A model generated the notes under the pieces. The model saw only the letters and a list, made by a program, of their open reading frames with translations. It had not been told where the DNA came from and did not search any database. A stretch of 64,000 nt of DNA from Ricinus communis (Eukaryota; Streptophyta; Magnoliopsida; Malpighiales; Euphorbiaceae): positions 31,768,888 through 31,832,887 of the forward strand of contig NC_063260.1 in the NCBI RefSeq assembly GCF_019578655.1, in the 5' to 3' direction. The number at the start of each line of letters is the position of its first letter. Positions within the stretch are counted from its first letter, which is position 1. Made by a program: the position numbers and the translations under genes. Of this stretch, positions 52,428-64,000 are shown one piece after another.

Positions 52428-53349
52428 TTATTTGGGAAAAAGAAAAGGAAAAAAATAAACGGTAGTGAAGAGAACAAGGGGAAAGGTGGATCTAGGAGGT
52501 TGAAATTGGGATATCCGAGAATAGTGGTAAACTTTGAACATGAAATTGTTGAAACAAAGAAAGAAAAATTTGTCGTCGTTCGTGATTGCGAGTTAGGCAG
52601 GCAGCAGAAAGTGGCGGGCGTTTCCTATCTATGAGCGGATATTCCTGGCCAGCTGCCCAACCAATGGGATTATTATTATATATTTTCTTAAATCCAAAGT
52701 AAGCGCAATTAATAAAGGATTAAAAAATAAATCAAGAAAAAATTGTAATGAACTGGGTGGGTGGTCGAGCCCATAAACAGGTCCACTCAACCCTTTTAGA
52801 TGTTAAGCCCATATTCCAAGCAGTGGATTTATGATTATGATTGGCAGGTGGTGTAATGGAGAGCTGAATGGTAGATTTTTATCGCCTTCAGCATCTTTTT
52901 CTATCAATACCACCTAAGAAAGAAACAGAGGGAGGTTGTCCCTGTCATCACATGATTGACCCAATTTTGCCCAAAACTCTCAACTTTTTCTTCTCACGTT
53001 ACATATCACTTTTAATTCATACAGCGCCAAGAAACAGTTAGTATATTACTCCACAGCTTAACTTTGATGCTAAAGTATGTCCAAAGAATACATCAAACTA
53101 ACAATTTTGCAGACTCAGTAAGACGCGGCCAAAAATGATTGGCAATTATGTACTTTTCACATCACATGTAGGGTCGCACAGAAGTAAACACAAAGATCAC
53201 CAATTTTTATATTATATAAGACTTGCAATACAAGTCTAAGAAGGAACTGAACTGATTTAGTACTATTTGATTTTGTTTCTCATCAGATACATGCTCCCCG
53301 ATTCCCTTGTTTGGTCACAGATTCTGATATTGACAAAGTGTCCAAAGCT
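52428..53349. other. Divergent intergenic region between PTOX and DUF3537 gene
   Basis: Contains both promoters; no TATA box is obvious for either gene. A CTCATCAG acceptor-like site at about 53280-53287 hints at a 5' exon of the DUF3537 gene that I could not place. Confidence 0.5.
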
Positions 53350-55424
53350 ATGGAAAATGAAGGAGGAGTATCTTTCCTGTCCCAGAAGAAAGAAAATCTT
53401 GCTTACTTTTTCAACGACGGAATCGAAATGAAGAGCTTCAGACTATGCCTGAAATGGGTATGCTTAGATCAGTCTAACATTTGGAAGACGGGTCTTTCAT
53501 GGTCCTTCTTTTTCCTTCTCGCCATCGGTATTCCTATTGTCTCTCACTTCTTTCTTCTGTGCTCTGACTGTGATTCAAAGCATCAAAGGCCTTATGATGC
53601 TGTCGTTCAGTTGTCTCTTTCTATATTTGCTATTGTTTCTTTCTTGAGTCTATCTTCTTGGTCTCACAAGTATGGCCTTAGCAAGTTCCTCTTCTTGGAC
53701 AAACTAGATGATGAAGCTGAGAGGATTCGCCGGGGATACAAAGAACAGCTCCAGGTATTATTTTTTTCCTTTGAGCAATTCATTTTATTAAGATGCGAGT
53801 CGGATTTTACTTTCTGGGGTGATTTGGAACTTCTTTTTAATTTCCGATCACAATTAAAAAATATGTGCACTAACATACAGAATTGGTCTTAATTCGTATT
53901 GATGTAACGAGCTCATGCTATGTGAAATCAGATCCCCTGAAGAATTGCAACAATAGACTACTACTTAATTAGATCTTAAATGGATGTTTTGAATTGCTAA
54001 AATAGCCTACATGAAAGAAGAACATCTTGTGGGGACTGAGCCAAAATGTGAAAGTTGAATTCTTGCAGAAATCCATGAAGCTCCTTTGCATTTTTGTGCT
54101 GCCATGCTTAACTGCAGAGGCCGCCTACCGAATATGGTGGTACACCACAGGAGCCACCCAAATACCCTACTTTGAGAACAAGTATGTCAGTGACACGATT
54201 GCTTGCATATTGCAGCTGTGTTCTTGGGCCTATCGAATTTCGATTTACATCCTTGTCTGCATTATCTACCGATTGATCTGCTATTTGCAAATACTTAGAC
54301 TTGAGGACTTCGCTCAAGTATTTCAAATGGAAAGCGATGTTGGTTCAATCCTAAAAGAGCACCTCCGGATCAGAAGAAATCTTCGTGTCATAAGCCATCG
54401 GTTTCGAAGGTTCATCTTGTTGTCTCTGGTTTTGGTCACTGCAAGTCAGTTGATTTCCTTGCTTGTGACCACTCGTTCAACTGCTAATAACAACATCTTC
54501 GAGGCCGGAGAACTCCTAGTATGTCTTTTTAAATCCCCAGTCACAGTATTATCTGATTACTACAACAATTGAGATTTTCTTTTTCTTTCTACGCAAGAGA
54601 AGAAGACTTACTAATTACTTGGATTGTGGGAGCAGCTGTGCTCCATTAATTTGGTGACAGGGCTCTTCATATGTCTAAGAAGTGCAACAAAAATCACTCA
54701 CAAGGCACAGTCTATCACAAGCCTTGCTGCAAAATGGCATGTCTGTGCTACAATCAACTCTTACGATGACATGGAGGGTGAGACGCCAACAAACCAGTCT
54801 GCTTCTATCCGCCAAGTGTTTCCTATCGACATTGATTGGGTTTTGGATGATGATGATGACGATGGGGATGATGATCCGGACAGTAGCACCAAGCTGGTGC
54901 CAATTTTTGCGCACACAATCTCATTCCAAAAGAGGCAGGCTTTAGGTTAGTGGGAACAAAGTAAATCCATTAGTTTAAGGTTTCTTATTTATACGTGTGA
55001 CTAATCATCAAGACACCGGGCTGCAGTGACATATTTGGAAAACAATAGGGCAGGCATGACTGTTTACGGGTCCATGATGGACAGGACATGGCTTCACACT
55101 ATATTTGGAATTGAATTGGCTCTGCTCCTCTGGTTGCTTAACAAGACAATAGGTCGATCTTTTGTAGGCCTTCTCTGCTCGTGTATCAATACCTGCTTAT
55201 ATCAACTATTGACTTTTCGTTTTGTTTTCTTTTGTTTCTCTCCCCTCAGTGAATTGGACATGAAAGCGCCTGGACTTCACTTAAGGTATAAATGGAGTAA
55301 TGTTGGTAGAGAGAGAGCATATAAAGGGAAGGATGCACTCGCAAATATGAGGAATTTTTTTTATTTATTTATTTGGTTTTTGAATTTTGTTACCACGCCA
55401 ACTGCTATTGTATATGGATTTTGA
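53350..55424 (+). CDS. DUF3537 membrane protein (gustatory-receptor-like)
   Basis: DUF3537 proteins are plant multi-pass membrane proteins proposed to be remote homologues of insect gustatory/odorant receptor channels; no ligand is known. Exons: 53350-53754, 54069-54518, 54636-54945 and 55027-55424 (about 520 residues if read to the stop). At least six hydrophobic helices are visible, for example SWSFFFLLAIGIPIVSHFF and FRRFILLSLVLVTASQLISL. The last conserved helix is IFGIELALLLWLLNKTIG. An acidic run of Asp lies in the loop near residue 365. The start at 53350 is the first in-frame ATG. The C-terminus is uncertain, because a GT at 55153 right after NKTI could be a donor and the later residues look less conserved. 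Confidence 0.75.
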
Positions 55425-56270
55425 ATCAGAACATAAACATATTGTAGCCTTCTATAATCGCATGCATTTGGTTAAGTAGCTTTATTGAATCATGGCAAGT
55501 CAGATACAGCTATTGATTATTATTAAGCACACGCTGTTAAATTAGAAAACTCACTTGACTGCTTTCTTCCAAATCAATCAAGTCCAATTTCTTTGAAATA
55601 ATATCCTTTTAATTCTTAATCGGAATCTTGTTTTGTCTACCTAATGCGTCGGTCTCAAGAATAACCATTACTTCATCGACAGGTTGTGGATGGAATTAGA
55701 AGTAGAATAGAACCTTGTTAGGAGGAGGGACTGCAATTACTGTTTAAAGCCCGCCATTTAAAATGAAGTGCTACTGCTACATGAATTCTTCGATGACCAG
55801 TACTGCAGAGGGAGGATTGTGTTGATATAGATAATGGCAATCTGAAAAGCCATTTCTTATGTTAATTAATGACAGAAATGCAATATGCTAGCTTTGTTGT
55901 TAGAGAAAGGAGAAGGCAATTCTGTTCAATGCCAATTAGTTATGTAAAAGCCAACATCGAAACGAGAGCAGCCTCAGTTGCACAGTTAAACTGTAGAGCA
56001 TTGAGATTGCTGCAAGTTCAAGAATGGAATACAAGAGACACAGAGGAAGATGGCGCAAAGATGAGGACAAACTCTTCATTGGTTTTCTGAAACTTTGTAG
56101 TCATCGAATCATTGTCTCAGTTTGCGAAGCTAGAACCTCGCAATTTCCGGGGGGTACCTTGGAATGGTCCAAACTAAATTCATATCTCATACTTGTTCTC
56201 CTTCTTCCTTCATAGTTTCTCTGCTAACCATTTTAGGTCACAAAATCATTCATCGCAACTCAACTGCTCA
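55425..56270. other. Intergenic region and RIN4 leader
   Basis: Downstream DNA of the DUF3537 gene and the leader of the RIN4-like gene. The open frames at 55869-56215 show no family features. Confidence 0.5.
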
Positions 56271-57846
56271 ATGGCTGTAAGTGGTCTTAATTTTATCCGT
56301 AATCCTTCTGTTTCTTTTTTCCTTTCTCCTCTTTGTAGTTGGCATTCGTGTCTTCTCTTTTTTTTTTCTTCCGGAGTAGGATGGTGTGACATAGATTCTT
56401 GTTGTTTTATGTTATAGGCCTTCGGAAAGGCCTTGTTGGAAGTTTATTTTTGTGTTATATATCATAGCTTTTGTTAAATTTGTCAAGCATTCTTTACTAT
56501 GCTGGAAGGTAGACATATATATATATATATATTTTTGTTTCACTCAAAAATTAGAAGTAATATAGCAGATTAATAATTGCAACTGCCTCTGCTGCTAACA
56601 ATCAATGTCCCTTCGACAACCATCAAATCGGAAAAGTGACTTTGGGGTTGGGAAAGTAATTTCTCATCATCTAAATCCTTAACAAATTGTGGTTAAACAG
56701 GCGGTGCCTAACTTACCTAATATGGGCGTCAAATTAATACCTAAACCTAGGAAATGCTTGCAGGGAGGGTAACTGGTTCCTATCTTTTAATTCCCGGCAA
56801 CTGTTTGGTTTCTAAAATTAACAGGTCCCTAGTGTTTTACCTAATGATCAAGTGTAAAACTATAGCCTATAGCTGAAGGTTTCTGAATCCTTAGAAACAA
56901 GAGCTGGTTGTCAAAGTCATTATTATGAGATGGAAATATATGCATGTTGCTGAACGAATGACTTGGTCACAGGCACAGCGACGTTCTCATGTTCCCAAAT
57001 TCGGAAACTGGGAGAATGATAACGTACCTTACACAGCTTTCTTTGACAATGCTCGCAAAGAGAAAGGCGGTGTAATGATAAACCCAAATGATCCTCAGGA
57101 GAATCCAGAGGCCTTCATGCACGAAAGTGAAGTGGAATTGAGTTTTGGTCGGGTCCGTCTGAATTCAGTTTGTGAAGAAAAGAATCAGATGGGTGGAATT
57201 AAGAGGGAGCCTTCTGAATCTGATCAACAAAAGAGCTCAAGCCATAATAAGAGCATGACATCAGAATGTGGCAGTGATAGAAGCAGTTCCGATTACTCGC
57301 TGCTGCAGGCTGCTTATAGACGTGACAGAAAGAAGGGCGTGGCTGGTGGTGAGGAAATTAACTATAATAATACATTGTCTACATCGGCTGTGTCGCAGAA
57401 TTCGAGACAGAGAAGAGGAAGCCATCCATCTAATGAAGGAGTGAGTGTGTTGGTTCTGCATGCGAATTATTATTATTATTATTGTTTTAACAGAGATATA
57501 AAACATTGTAATGATTTTTGAGGATGAACGGGTTGCGTTTAGCAGCAGCATCAAAGAACAGCGTCAGTTCCGAAATTTGGAGCATGGGATGAAGCAGATC
57601 CCACTTCGGGAGAAGGTTTTACAGTAATATTCAACAGAGTGAAAGAGGAAAAACAAGCTGCATCTGCGGCATTCCCATTCCCAACTATACCCCAACAGCC
57701 ATCCCCGACTTCTACTTCCCCTCCTCCATCCAAGGCAAGTTTCCCTGTAGCAATTAAATTAATACAATTGGTTTTGGTGTTTGATAATGAATTGGTCATT
57801 TGTTTTCCAGTTTTGTTGCTGCCTATTCTCATGCGGAAGCAAGTGA
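56271..57846 (+). CDS. RIN4: RIN4-like immune regulator with two NOI domains
   Basis: RIN4 is a plasma-membrane hub of plant immunity that is modified or cut by bacterial effectors and guarded by NLR receptors. Exons: 56271-56276 (only ATG GCT), 56973-57440, 57543-57734 and 57811-57846, giving 233 residues. NOI 1 begins VPKFGNW at residues 9-15 and continues with [16 protein letters not shown] 2 begins VPKFGAWDE at 167. Both sites fit the cleavage pattern known from AvrRpt2 work. The C-terminus [11 protein letters not shown] supplies the Cys residues for palmitoylation. This end exists only if exon 3 is spliced with a GC donor (TCCAAG|GCAAGT). The middle is disordered and Ser-rich. The exon 3 start could shift by CAG units. 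Confidence 0.92.
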
Positions 57847-59234
57847 TGCAATATTCTTTTCTTTTTGGCTTCTCATTCCAAGCCGCAGATTTGCTTTTTG
57901 TTATTCTTTATATCTCACTTATCATTTTAGTAATACAACTAATGAGAGATTATATTATATTTTGTGTAAAGTTGTATTATTTTATATTTCTCAATGTAAA
58001 CTGTTTTTAATATCAAATCCTTTAATGATAATAAGTTTAATAGTCTATTTCAATTCAATATAGTTTTTAATGCTTCAATAATCATGAAATGAGCTTATTT
58101 TTAGATTTTTAAAAGAAAAACCGGATTGAGTATAAGTTTTTTATATAACAAAATGATCAATAAGTATTTCTATAAAAGACATAATTAATATATTAAAAGA
58201 ATTTATAACCTACAAATTAAAACACATTTAATTTTTTTTCTTCTTCTTAATTAGCATTAAATTTTTATAATATATTAAAATTCTTTATTAGGTGTCATTT
58301 GTACTATATGCATTATAAAAGATTTATTGGGCACGTAGAAAAATAAATACAAATTTTCTTATAGTTGCTTTAACAATGAATAAAAATGTACAATTGCTTT
58401 TGGTTTGCTCAATAATAATAAAGGATGACACATCATTAGATTTCTTGGGAAGCCAAAAAGGAAAACCTAGAAATTATGAAGGTAGATCTTTTCGGTATAT
58501 GTGATTTGCTAATATATATATTTGAGAATTTTGAATTCTCTTTTGTAGCTTCTAAATCATTCACCTTTGATTTATATTCAATTTCATTATTTGTGTTCAT
58601 TTAAGATGCTTAATGAGGATTGTGTTATCAAGGTAAGCTCTTAGTCATTAAATTTATAAATTCTTTATTGTTATTGGTTCTAGCCAAATATAATTTATAT
58701 ATTATATTTTATTCATTTCATATTAATATTTTATTCACATATATCATATTATTGAATCAATATAAATATTTATAAAATTTTATTCATAACAATTTATTCA
58801 TTTTTATCTTTGTGTGTGTTTTTTCTATAGAACTATAAAATTTACCATGTAGATGAACTTCGATCTTGTATATTAAAATGTGTCATCATATATAGAAAAT
58901 ATTTTAATAGGAGTAGATTATTATAATTAAAATTATTGAGAATTAACATATAATAAACATTATATTATCTATTGTGTATTCATTATATGTTAATTATATT
59001 TTAAGATTGAATTGGCTAAAAAGATAATTTTCATTTCATTCCAATTGTATTCATATATATAAATGATCTTGCTCAAGACAAATGCTAACAAGAGTGTTTT
59101 TGGCAAAAATTATATGTTCGAGAAAGCATTATTTTGTATTAGGATAATATTAAAGTAATAAATGGCTTACTAAATATCTTTTTTATGTTGAAATTTTAGG
59201 AATTGATGTTTTTATATTTTTTCCTAATATCATA
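57847..59234. other. AT-rich intergenic DNA
   Basis: The 3' UTR of the RIN4-like gene and then about 1.2 kb of very AT-rich DNA without recognisable genes or repeats. Confidence 0.6.
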
Positions 59235-60300
59235 CAGTAGTTCCCCACGGCTGACAAATAGGAGTTTAGGCTAGTAAAGAAAGGCAGGCCCTATTCCCCC
59301 TCCCGGTGGGATTTTGCTTTCCTTATCTACCCGAAAAAAGGGTCGGCTTTACTGAAGAAGAAGGGGCGGGCCCTTCGGGTGTCTTATTTTGGTAGAGTTT
59401 ACCGTACTTCCAGCCCTTATGTTACGCAACCATAATATTTTGTTATGTTTCACCGCTTTTACGCCAGAAATAAAAGGTTCCACACGAGCTCTCATTCTGC
59501 AGCGTGATGGCAGGACCGATACGAGATTGGCTCCGGGAGTATATAGGGTAAAATTTGCAAGGGTTATGAAAAGACATAGGCCCTTTCCCTTCTCTTTTAG
59601 ATGAATGGGGTGGTTTAGAAGGCGCTTTCCGATCTACGGTCCCTCGGAGCGAAGGGTTAGGCAGGTAGTATGGGCCCTCTGACTTCCGGTATGTGTTGGC
59701 TCGTGAAGCTGAATAAAGGGAAGCTCTTCGAGCTTTCTCCGCCAGCAGCTTATGTAGTGGTCGGCCTTATAAAGCTCCCTAAGCGAAACATACCTCCCCT
59801 CTTCCCTTATTAAATGAAGTAGTCTTCACTTAGTAGTAGGCATTCTATAAGCGACTTGTCGAGTCTACGAAGCTTTGCTCCTTGTAGTCGGCCCGTAATG
59901 CCTCCGCTTACTTCCTTCCAGCTCAGAATGCTTGTTCCCCCGCGCCAAGTCGATCTTTTTTTTAGGCTTGGCTTGGCTTCTCCCTTCTCTACTCTCTCCA
60001 AAGAGCTTACGGGTGAGCTTATGCTTACTCTCAACCTCTTTGATTGGTAGGCGGGAGGGCTAAGCCTTCTACTTAAGATTCCATTCATAAGGCTAATTTT
60101 TTCTTGTTGTGACGCTTTGGTTAGGCCGACTACTATAGGCTACTTTTAGCTTCTATAGTGACCTTTCTACTTTGGTGTAGTTGTAGTTTGTATTGGTACT
60201 GAATGAATATATCAAACAAAGGCGAGCAGTATAAGCCCTTTCCCGGCCTGCGAAAAGCAACGAACTCTAGAAGCTAGGGCCTTGTTCACCTTTGGACACT
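59235..60300. other. Probable mitochondrial DNA insertion (NUMT)
   Basis: About 1.07 kb whose base composition and word use change abruptly from the AT-rich flanks. It is GC-richer, with stretches like GCCCTTCGGGTG and GGAAGCTCTTCGAGCTT typical of angiosperm mitochondrial spacer DNA. No mitochondrial gene was recognised. The short frames at 59389-59604 and 59810-60088 are not supported. A plastid origin is less likely, as no plastid gene is visible. Confidence 0.5.
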
Positions 60301-60973
60301 ATAATTCATTTAATTCATACATACATTTGATAATAACACAACATGCAAAAAAAAATATAGATAAAATATTATATAATTATTCTTATCATGTTGTTTTTGT
60401 TATAAATATTAACTTTTGATTTCTATTGCATCAAATAAAGACAAATACTAGCAATCATGAGTGACTACTAAAAATAAGAGTGTCTTATATATACATAAAT
60501 GTAACATATTAGTGTGTGATTTAGTAGGTATTGCTAGAAATTGAGTGATATATAACTACTTTTGTACTATATTTTCACTTAATATAATAACAAAATTATT
60601 TCAATTAAATGCTAATATAAGTTTTGCAATACAACGGGGATTACGCTTTACAAGTTTAATTTATTAAATTAACACTTAATAATTATACTCTATTATAGTT
60701 TTAGTCTTCAAATTATATTATATCTATTTATTTCATAACAAATTTAGTTTATTAAATTAACATTTATTATAGTTGTAGCATTTAAAATTATATTATATCT
60801 ATTCATTTGTAATTATTTTTTCTTTGATTAGAATTAGTTGATATTTTTATACTTAATCAATATTATAAAATGATTATGCAAGAAAAGATAATAATTATAA
60901 TATTTTATCATCTAAAATAAATTTTCATAATATAATTTTTTTTTTTAAATATTAATTAATAGTATATAATATA
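60301..60973. other. AT-rich spacer
   Basis: Extremely AT-rich DNA between the mitochondrial-like insert and the solo LTR. Nothing else is seen. Confidence 0.6.
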
Positions 60974-61001
60974 TGTAACACCCTAAGTTGTAATAATAAT
61001 A

Positions 61002-61011
<10 letters not shown>

Positions 61012-61061
<50 letters not shown>

Positions 61062-61077
61062 TAAATAAATAAATAAA
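61012..61077. repeat. Compound AT / AAATA microsatellite inside the solo LTR
   Basis: About eighteen AT units run directly into about seven AAAT units. Confidence 0.9.
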
Positions 61078-62259
61078 CTCTTTTCCTTCCTCCCTCTCCT
61101 TCCCTCTCCTCCTCCTTTTTCCTTCCTTCTCCTCCCAGTACCGGCCCCCTAGCCTTTTCCTTTCCTCCTTTCCGTTGGCGTTGTCAAGATCAAAGGCTTC
61201 GCTCTCTTGGCTTGTTTTCGGCGATCCGACATCGAACGAGTTCCTCACTCCGAAAACCCCGGAAGCAACCCTCCTCCGTCGGAAAATCCTTGCCGGCCTT
61301 GGGAAGTGTCGCGTGAGCAGCGACTTTCCGACCCGATCCGCCGCCTTCCCGGCCACTTTCCGGCCAAAACTCTTGTATACTGGACTCCCCGTAACTTGAG
61401 CTTCGTGGCGCTCCGGTTGAATTCGAAGCCGGACCGGTGTTTTTTAGAGCGCCGAAATATTTTAATTTTTAACTCGGTATAATTTTATTTAGACTCCGAA
61501 AATTTTGTTATAATATTAGAAAGTTAGTGTGGCTATTAATTGCTTGTGATGGGTAGTTTAAAAATAAAACAAATTAAATTGTTTGGGTTGTGGTGTTTTG
61601 GAGTCGGAAAATATTAGTGCAGTTCTTGTGGCCCGGCTCCTGTTATTAAATTCCGGCATGTCCGATATGTTTTTGACAGTCTGGACCCGTTTTAAAATAT
61701 CCGTAATTTAGGGAGGTTTTGTCAAATTTCGGCAGAATCCTCGAGTCCAATTTAAATTCTAGGCAGTCGATCTTAGGGTCTAAGTTTATGAAAATTTTTT
61801 GAATGTCTATTAATTGTATGTCTTTTGTTATTAGATAATTCGGCCTTCCCTCCGCTCCACCCGAGGCGATGAGGGAAAGGACGTTAGATCCGTGAGTTAA
61901 AGTCATTTAATCATTGCACTATTGCTAAGTCCGATCTTAATATGCTATTTTGGAAGTTTATGTTTAACATGGTTATTAATATCTCAACGTAAATAATTTC
62001 TTGGATTATTAATTATTGAAGATAATATGAGTATTATTACAGTAATGTTATAATAATTCTAAATATTATCAGTTTTCCACCTGAGTTGCCTGATGTTTTA
62101 CTCTTAATTGTTAATCATTAATTTGATATGGTTGAACGATTTCATTATACAATGATATTATTAAATGGATGATTGTGTCTTGGGAAATGTGGCTTTCGTA
62201 GAACATGCCATCCCGGTGGGTTGCATTAATGATCATGGATATAAGATTATTATGGATTT

Positions 62260-62420
62260 GTCTGCCCGATCGAGCATTACTCTGGGCCGAGTTCGATTGA
62301 TTGCCGGAGTTAAGGTCCCCGATCGAGCAATGCTCTGGGCGCCGGCTTATTTGGAATTCAAGTGTTCAGGCTGGAGGTAAGGACCCTGATCGAGCTTGCT
62401 CTCTGGGCGCCAGATCTGTT
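62260..62420. repeat. Imperfect tandem repeats inside the solo LTR
   Basis: Three copies of a unit of about 55-65 bp that starts (C)CGATCGAGC and runs through CTCTGGGC, with the linker GGAGTTAAGG or GGAGGTAAGG between them. Confidence 0.65.
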
Positions 62421-62981
62421 GGATTAAGAGAGCCGAAAGGCTAATAGAATTTGGGGTTTAGGGTTCTACCGAGCCACTCGTCCCGAAAAGAAAAGAAACA
62501 AAGATATTTTTATTTATTTATTTATTTCATTATGGTATGATGACATCATGATTTCTGTTTATGTTCAGGGTTTGATTTATAGATTCGAATAATTAATATT
62601 TTCTGTGAAGACTGCAATAGTCTCTAGATTATTTGATTTTATCTCACTCCCGAGACTGACAGTCTCAGTTGTAATTTTTTTCAGGTGATAGTTAAAGACC
62701 TTCGCCATCGCACATTCGACAGTCCGACTTCTTCTTCTTCGGACTTTTGTAATTATCTTGTACTTCTATACTTGTCATTTTTACTCTAGAGTATTCGCAG
62801 TAGGAAATTTTAAAATTTATATAACTATTCTGACTCCTGTTGGTGGTATGATGATTTATTATGCAAGACAATTATGACTACTTTATATTTGATTAATTGT
62901 ATATATGGATTTGCGGGTTGGTAAAGAACTACTACGGGTTTCGGTGGCTTTTGCCTCACCCGGTCAAAATGGGTCGTGACA

Positions 62982-63383
62982 ATATATTTTTATTTTTATT
63001 TATTATATAAATAAAAGGATATTCCTTAAACAAAAAGAAGAAAATGCGGGACCCTTCTTGGGTGTGTTTGGTGCACCTCAGATCAGCAGCCTAATCATAC
63101 CAAATAAATATTCCAACGAATAAATTTCAAATTTTTGTAATTCAAGTGACAAGAAGACGTTTTCAATAAAAACGAAAAAGAAAAATGAGGGGGACTTGCA
63201 GATGTCAAATGTGAAATACTCTTCAAATTCAAATTCTTTTTTTGGCTCCAATTTGATCTCATCGGATAATTTCTTTATTTATTATTAGTGAGCGTTGGTT
63301 TTGGGAAAAAGAGAAGAGGAGTGAGTGTGGGGGGGTATCACTTGCGTGAAGTAATCGAAAGAGAAAATAGTATAGGGTTTGAG
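62982..63383. other. Upstream region of the EHD1-like gene
   Basis: Promoter and leader DNA for the last gene. No TATA box stands out. Confidence 0.5.
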
Positions 63384-63966
63384 ATGGAGATCGGAAAAGG
63401 ATGGATGGGATCGTGCTCAAAAGAGGACCAACACTTGTACAAGGACTGGTTCAATTCAGCCGATTCAGGTTTTTTCTTTTCTTTTCTTTTCTTTTTCAGA
63501 AGGACCTGACTGAATTTATTATGGAGATGAAATTTCATTCGTTTTAATTCGGTGTTAGATGGAGATGGGCGCATCTCTGGAACTGATGCTACTAATTTCT
63601 TCGCTTTCTCTAACCTTTCTCGTCATGACCTTAAACAGGTTACTACCCAATCAATTTCATTTTCAGGCTTTTCTACTACTAAACCTCTTTTTTCTTGCTT
63701 TTCTCACTTTTTCAACAAAAAAGGTTTCACTTATTTTATTTTCCCAAGGTTTGGGCACTTGCAGACTCTAAACGTCAAGGCTTTTTAGGTTTCACAGAGT
63801 TTATTGCTGCTTTGCAGGTTCTTCTTTATGTATTTATTTATTCGTTCGTGTTGTAATGGCCGAATCCCCTATCCCATCTCACTTGTTTCTTAATTGGTTA
63901 TTTTGCAGCTCATTTCTCTAGCACAAGCAGGGCATGAGATTACCTCAGATCTCCTTAAATCGACTT
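63384..63966 (+). CDS. EHD1: EHD1-like EH-domain endocytosis protein, 5' part
   Basis: EHD proteins are dynamin-like ATPases with an EH domain; the plant members act in endocytosis and recycling. Four exons are in view: 63384-63468, 63559-63638, 63749-63817 and 63909-63966. The start MEIGKGWMGSCSKED matches the short leader of plant EHD proteins; an earlier in-frame ATG at 63288 gives an atypical extension. The EH domain shows one EF-hand loop (ADSDGDGRISG across exons 1-2), then LKQVWALADSKRQGFLGFTEF and HEITSDLLKS. This spacing is EHD-type rather than Pan1/EH1-type. The dynamin-like GTP/ATP-binding part must lie beyond the right edge. Confidence 0.88.
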
Positions 63967-64000
63967 GTATGTTGTAAATATATAAATAAATAAATAATAA

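Larger units (their letters stand above)
60974..62981. mobile_element. Solo LTR, about 2.0 kb
   Basis: Starts TGTAACACCC and ends GGGTCGTGACA, giving the TG...CA ends of plant LTRs. It is flanked on both sides by ATATA (60969-60973 and 62982-62986), a 5 bp target duplication. There is no internal coding region, primer site or second LTR, so it is best read as a solo LTR left by recombination, probably of a Ty3-type element with long LTRs. The duplication is low-complexity and sits in AT-rich DNA, so it is weaker evidence than usual. Confidence 0.7.

Overview
This window is nuclear DNA of a flowering plant, most likely a core eudicot. It has AT-rich intergenic DNA, many short exons with GT-AG introns, microsatellites, several transposable elements and plant-only gene families. 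The exact species cannot be read from the sequence; Malpighiales is only a guess. Exon models were built by eye, from splice sites that keep the reading frame and protein-family continuity.

Gene order with strand: SHOOT MERISTEMLESS-like KNOX gene (-, cut by the left edge); PUX4-like CDC48 adaptor (-); 14-exon organellar-type AAA ATPase (-); Ser/Arg-rich single-exon gene (-); a 7.45 kb endogenous pararetrovirus (+, broken); PPi-dependent phosphofructokinase beta subunit (-, 16 exons); RING-HC gene (+); ACC oxidase (+); CLMP1/PHOX-type TPR-PB1 gene (-); TET8-type tetraspanin (-); plastid terminal oxidase PTOX (-, 9 exons); DUF3537 gustatory-receptor-like gene (+); RIN4-like immune regulator (+); a mitochondrial-looking insertion; a 2.0 kb solo LTR; and the start of an EHD1-like EH-domain gene (+, cut by the right edge).

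These are ordinary single-copy plant genes, not an operon-like system. From memory, STM, a RING gene, ACO2 and CLMP1 are neighbours on Arabidopsis chromosome 1 (At1g62360 to At1g62390). The same set appears here in the same order but opened up by other genes, which suggests an ancient conserved block. EHD1 and a DUF3537 gene may form a second such pair.

The most unusual object is the pararetrovirus relic at 20471-27920. It has a 30K-type movement-protein frame, a coat-like zinc-knuckle region, protease, reverse transcriptase and RNase H, and no integrase that I can see. It is nevertheless bounded by two direct repeats of about 590 bp, the left one ending at a tRNA-Met primer-binding site, so it has the outline of an LTR retrotransposon. 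Other clear insertions are a 897 bp hAT-type element in PUX4 intron 1 (8 bp duplication), a poly-A-tailed retroposed insert near PTOX (15 bp duplication) and the solo LTR (5 bp duplication). Three of the multi-exon genes carry a GC-AG intron.
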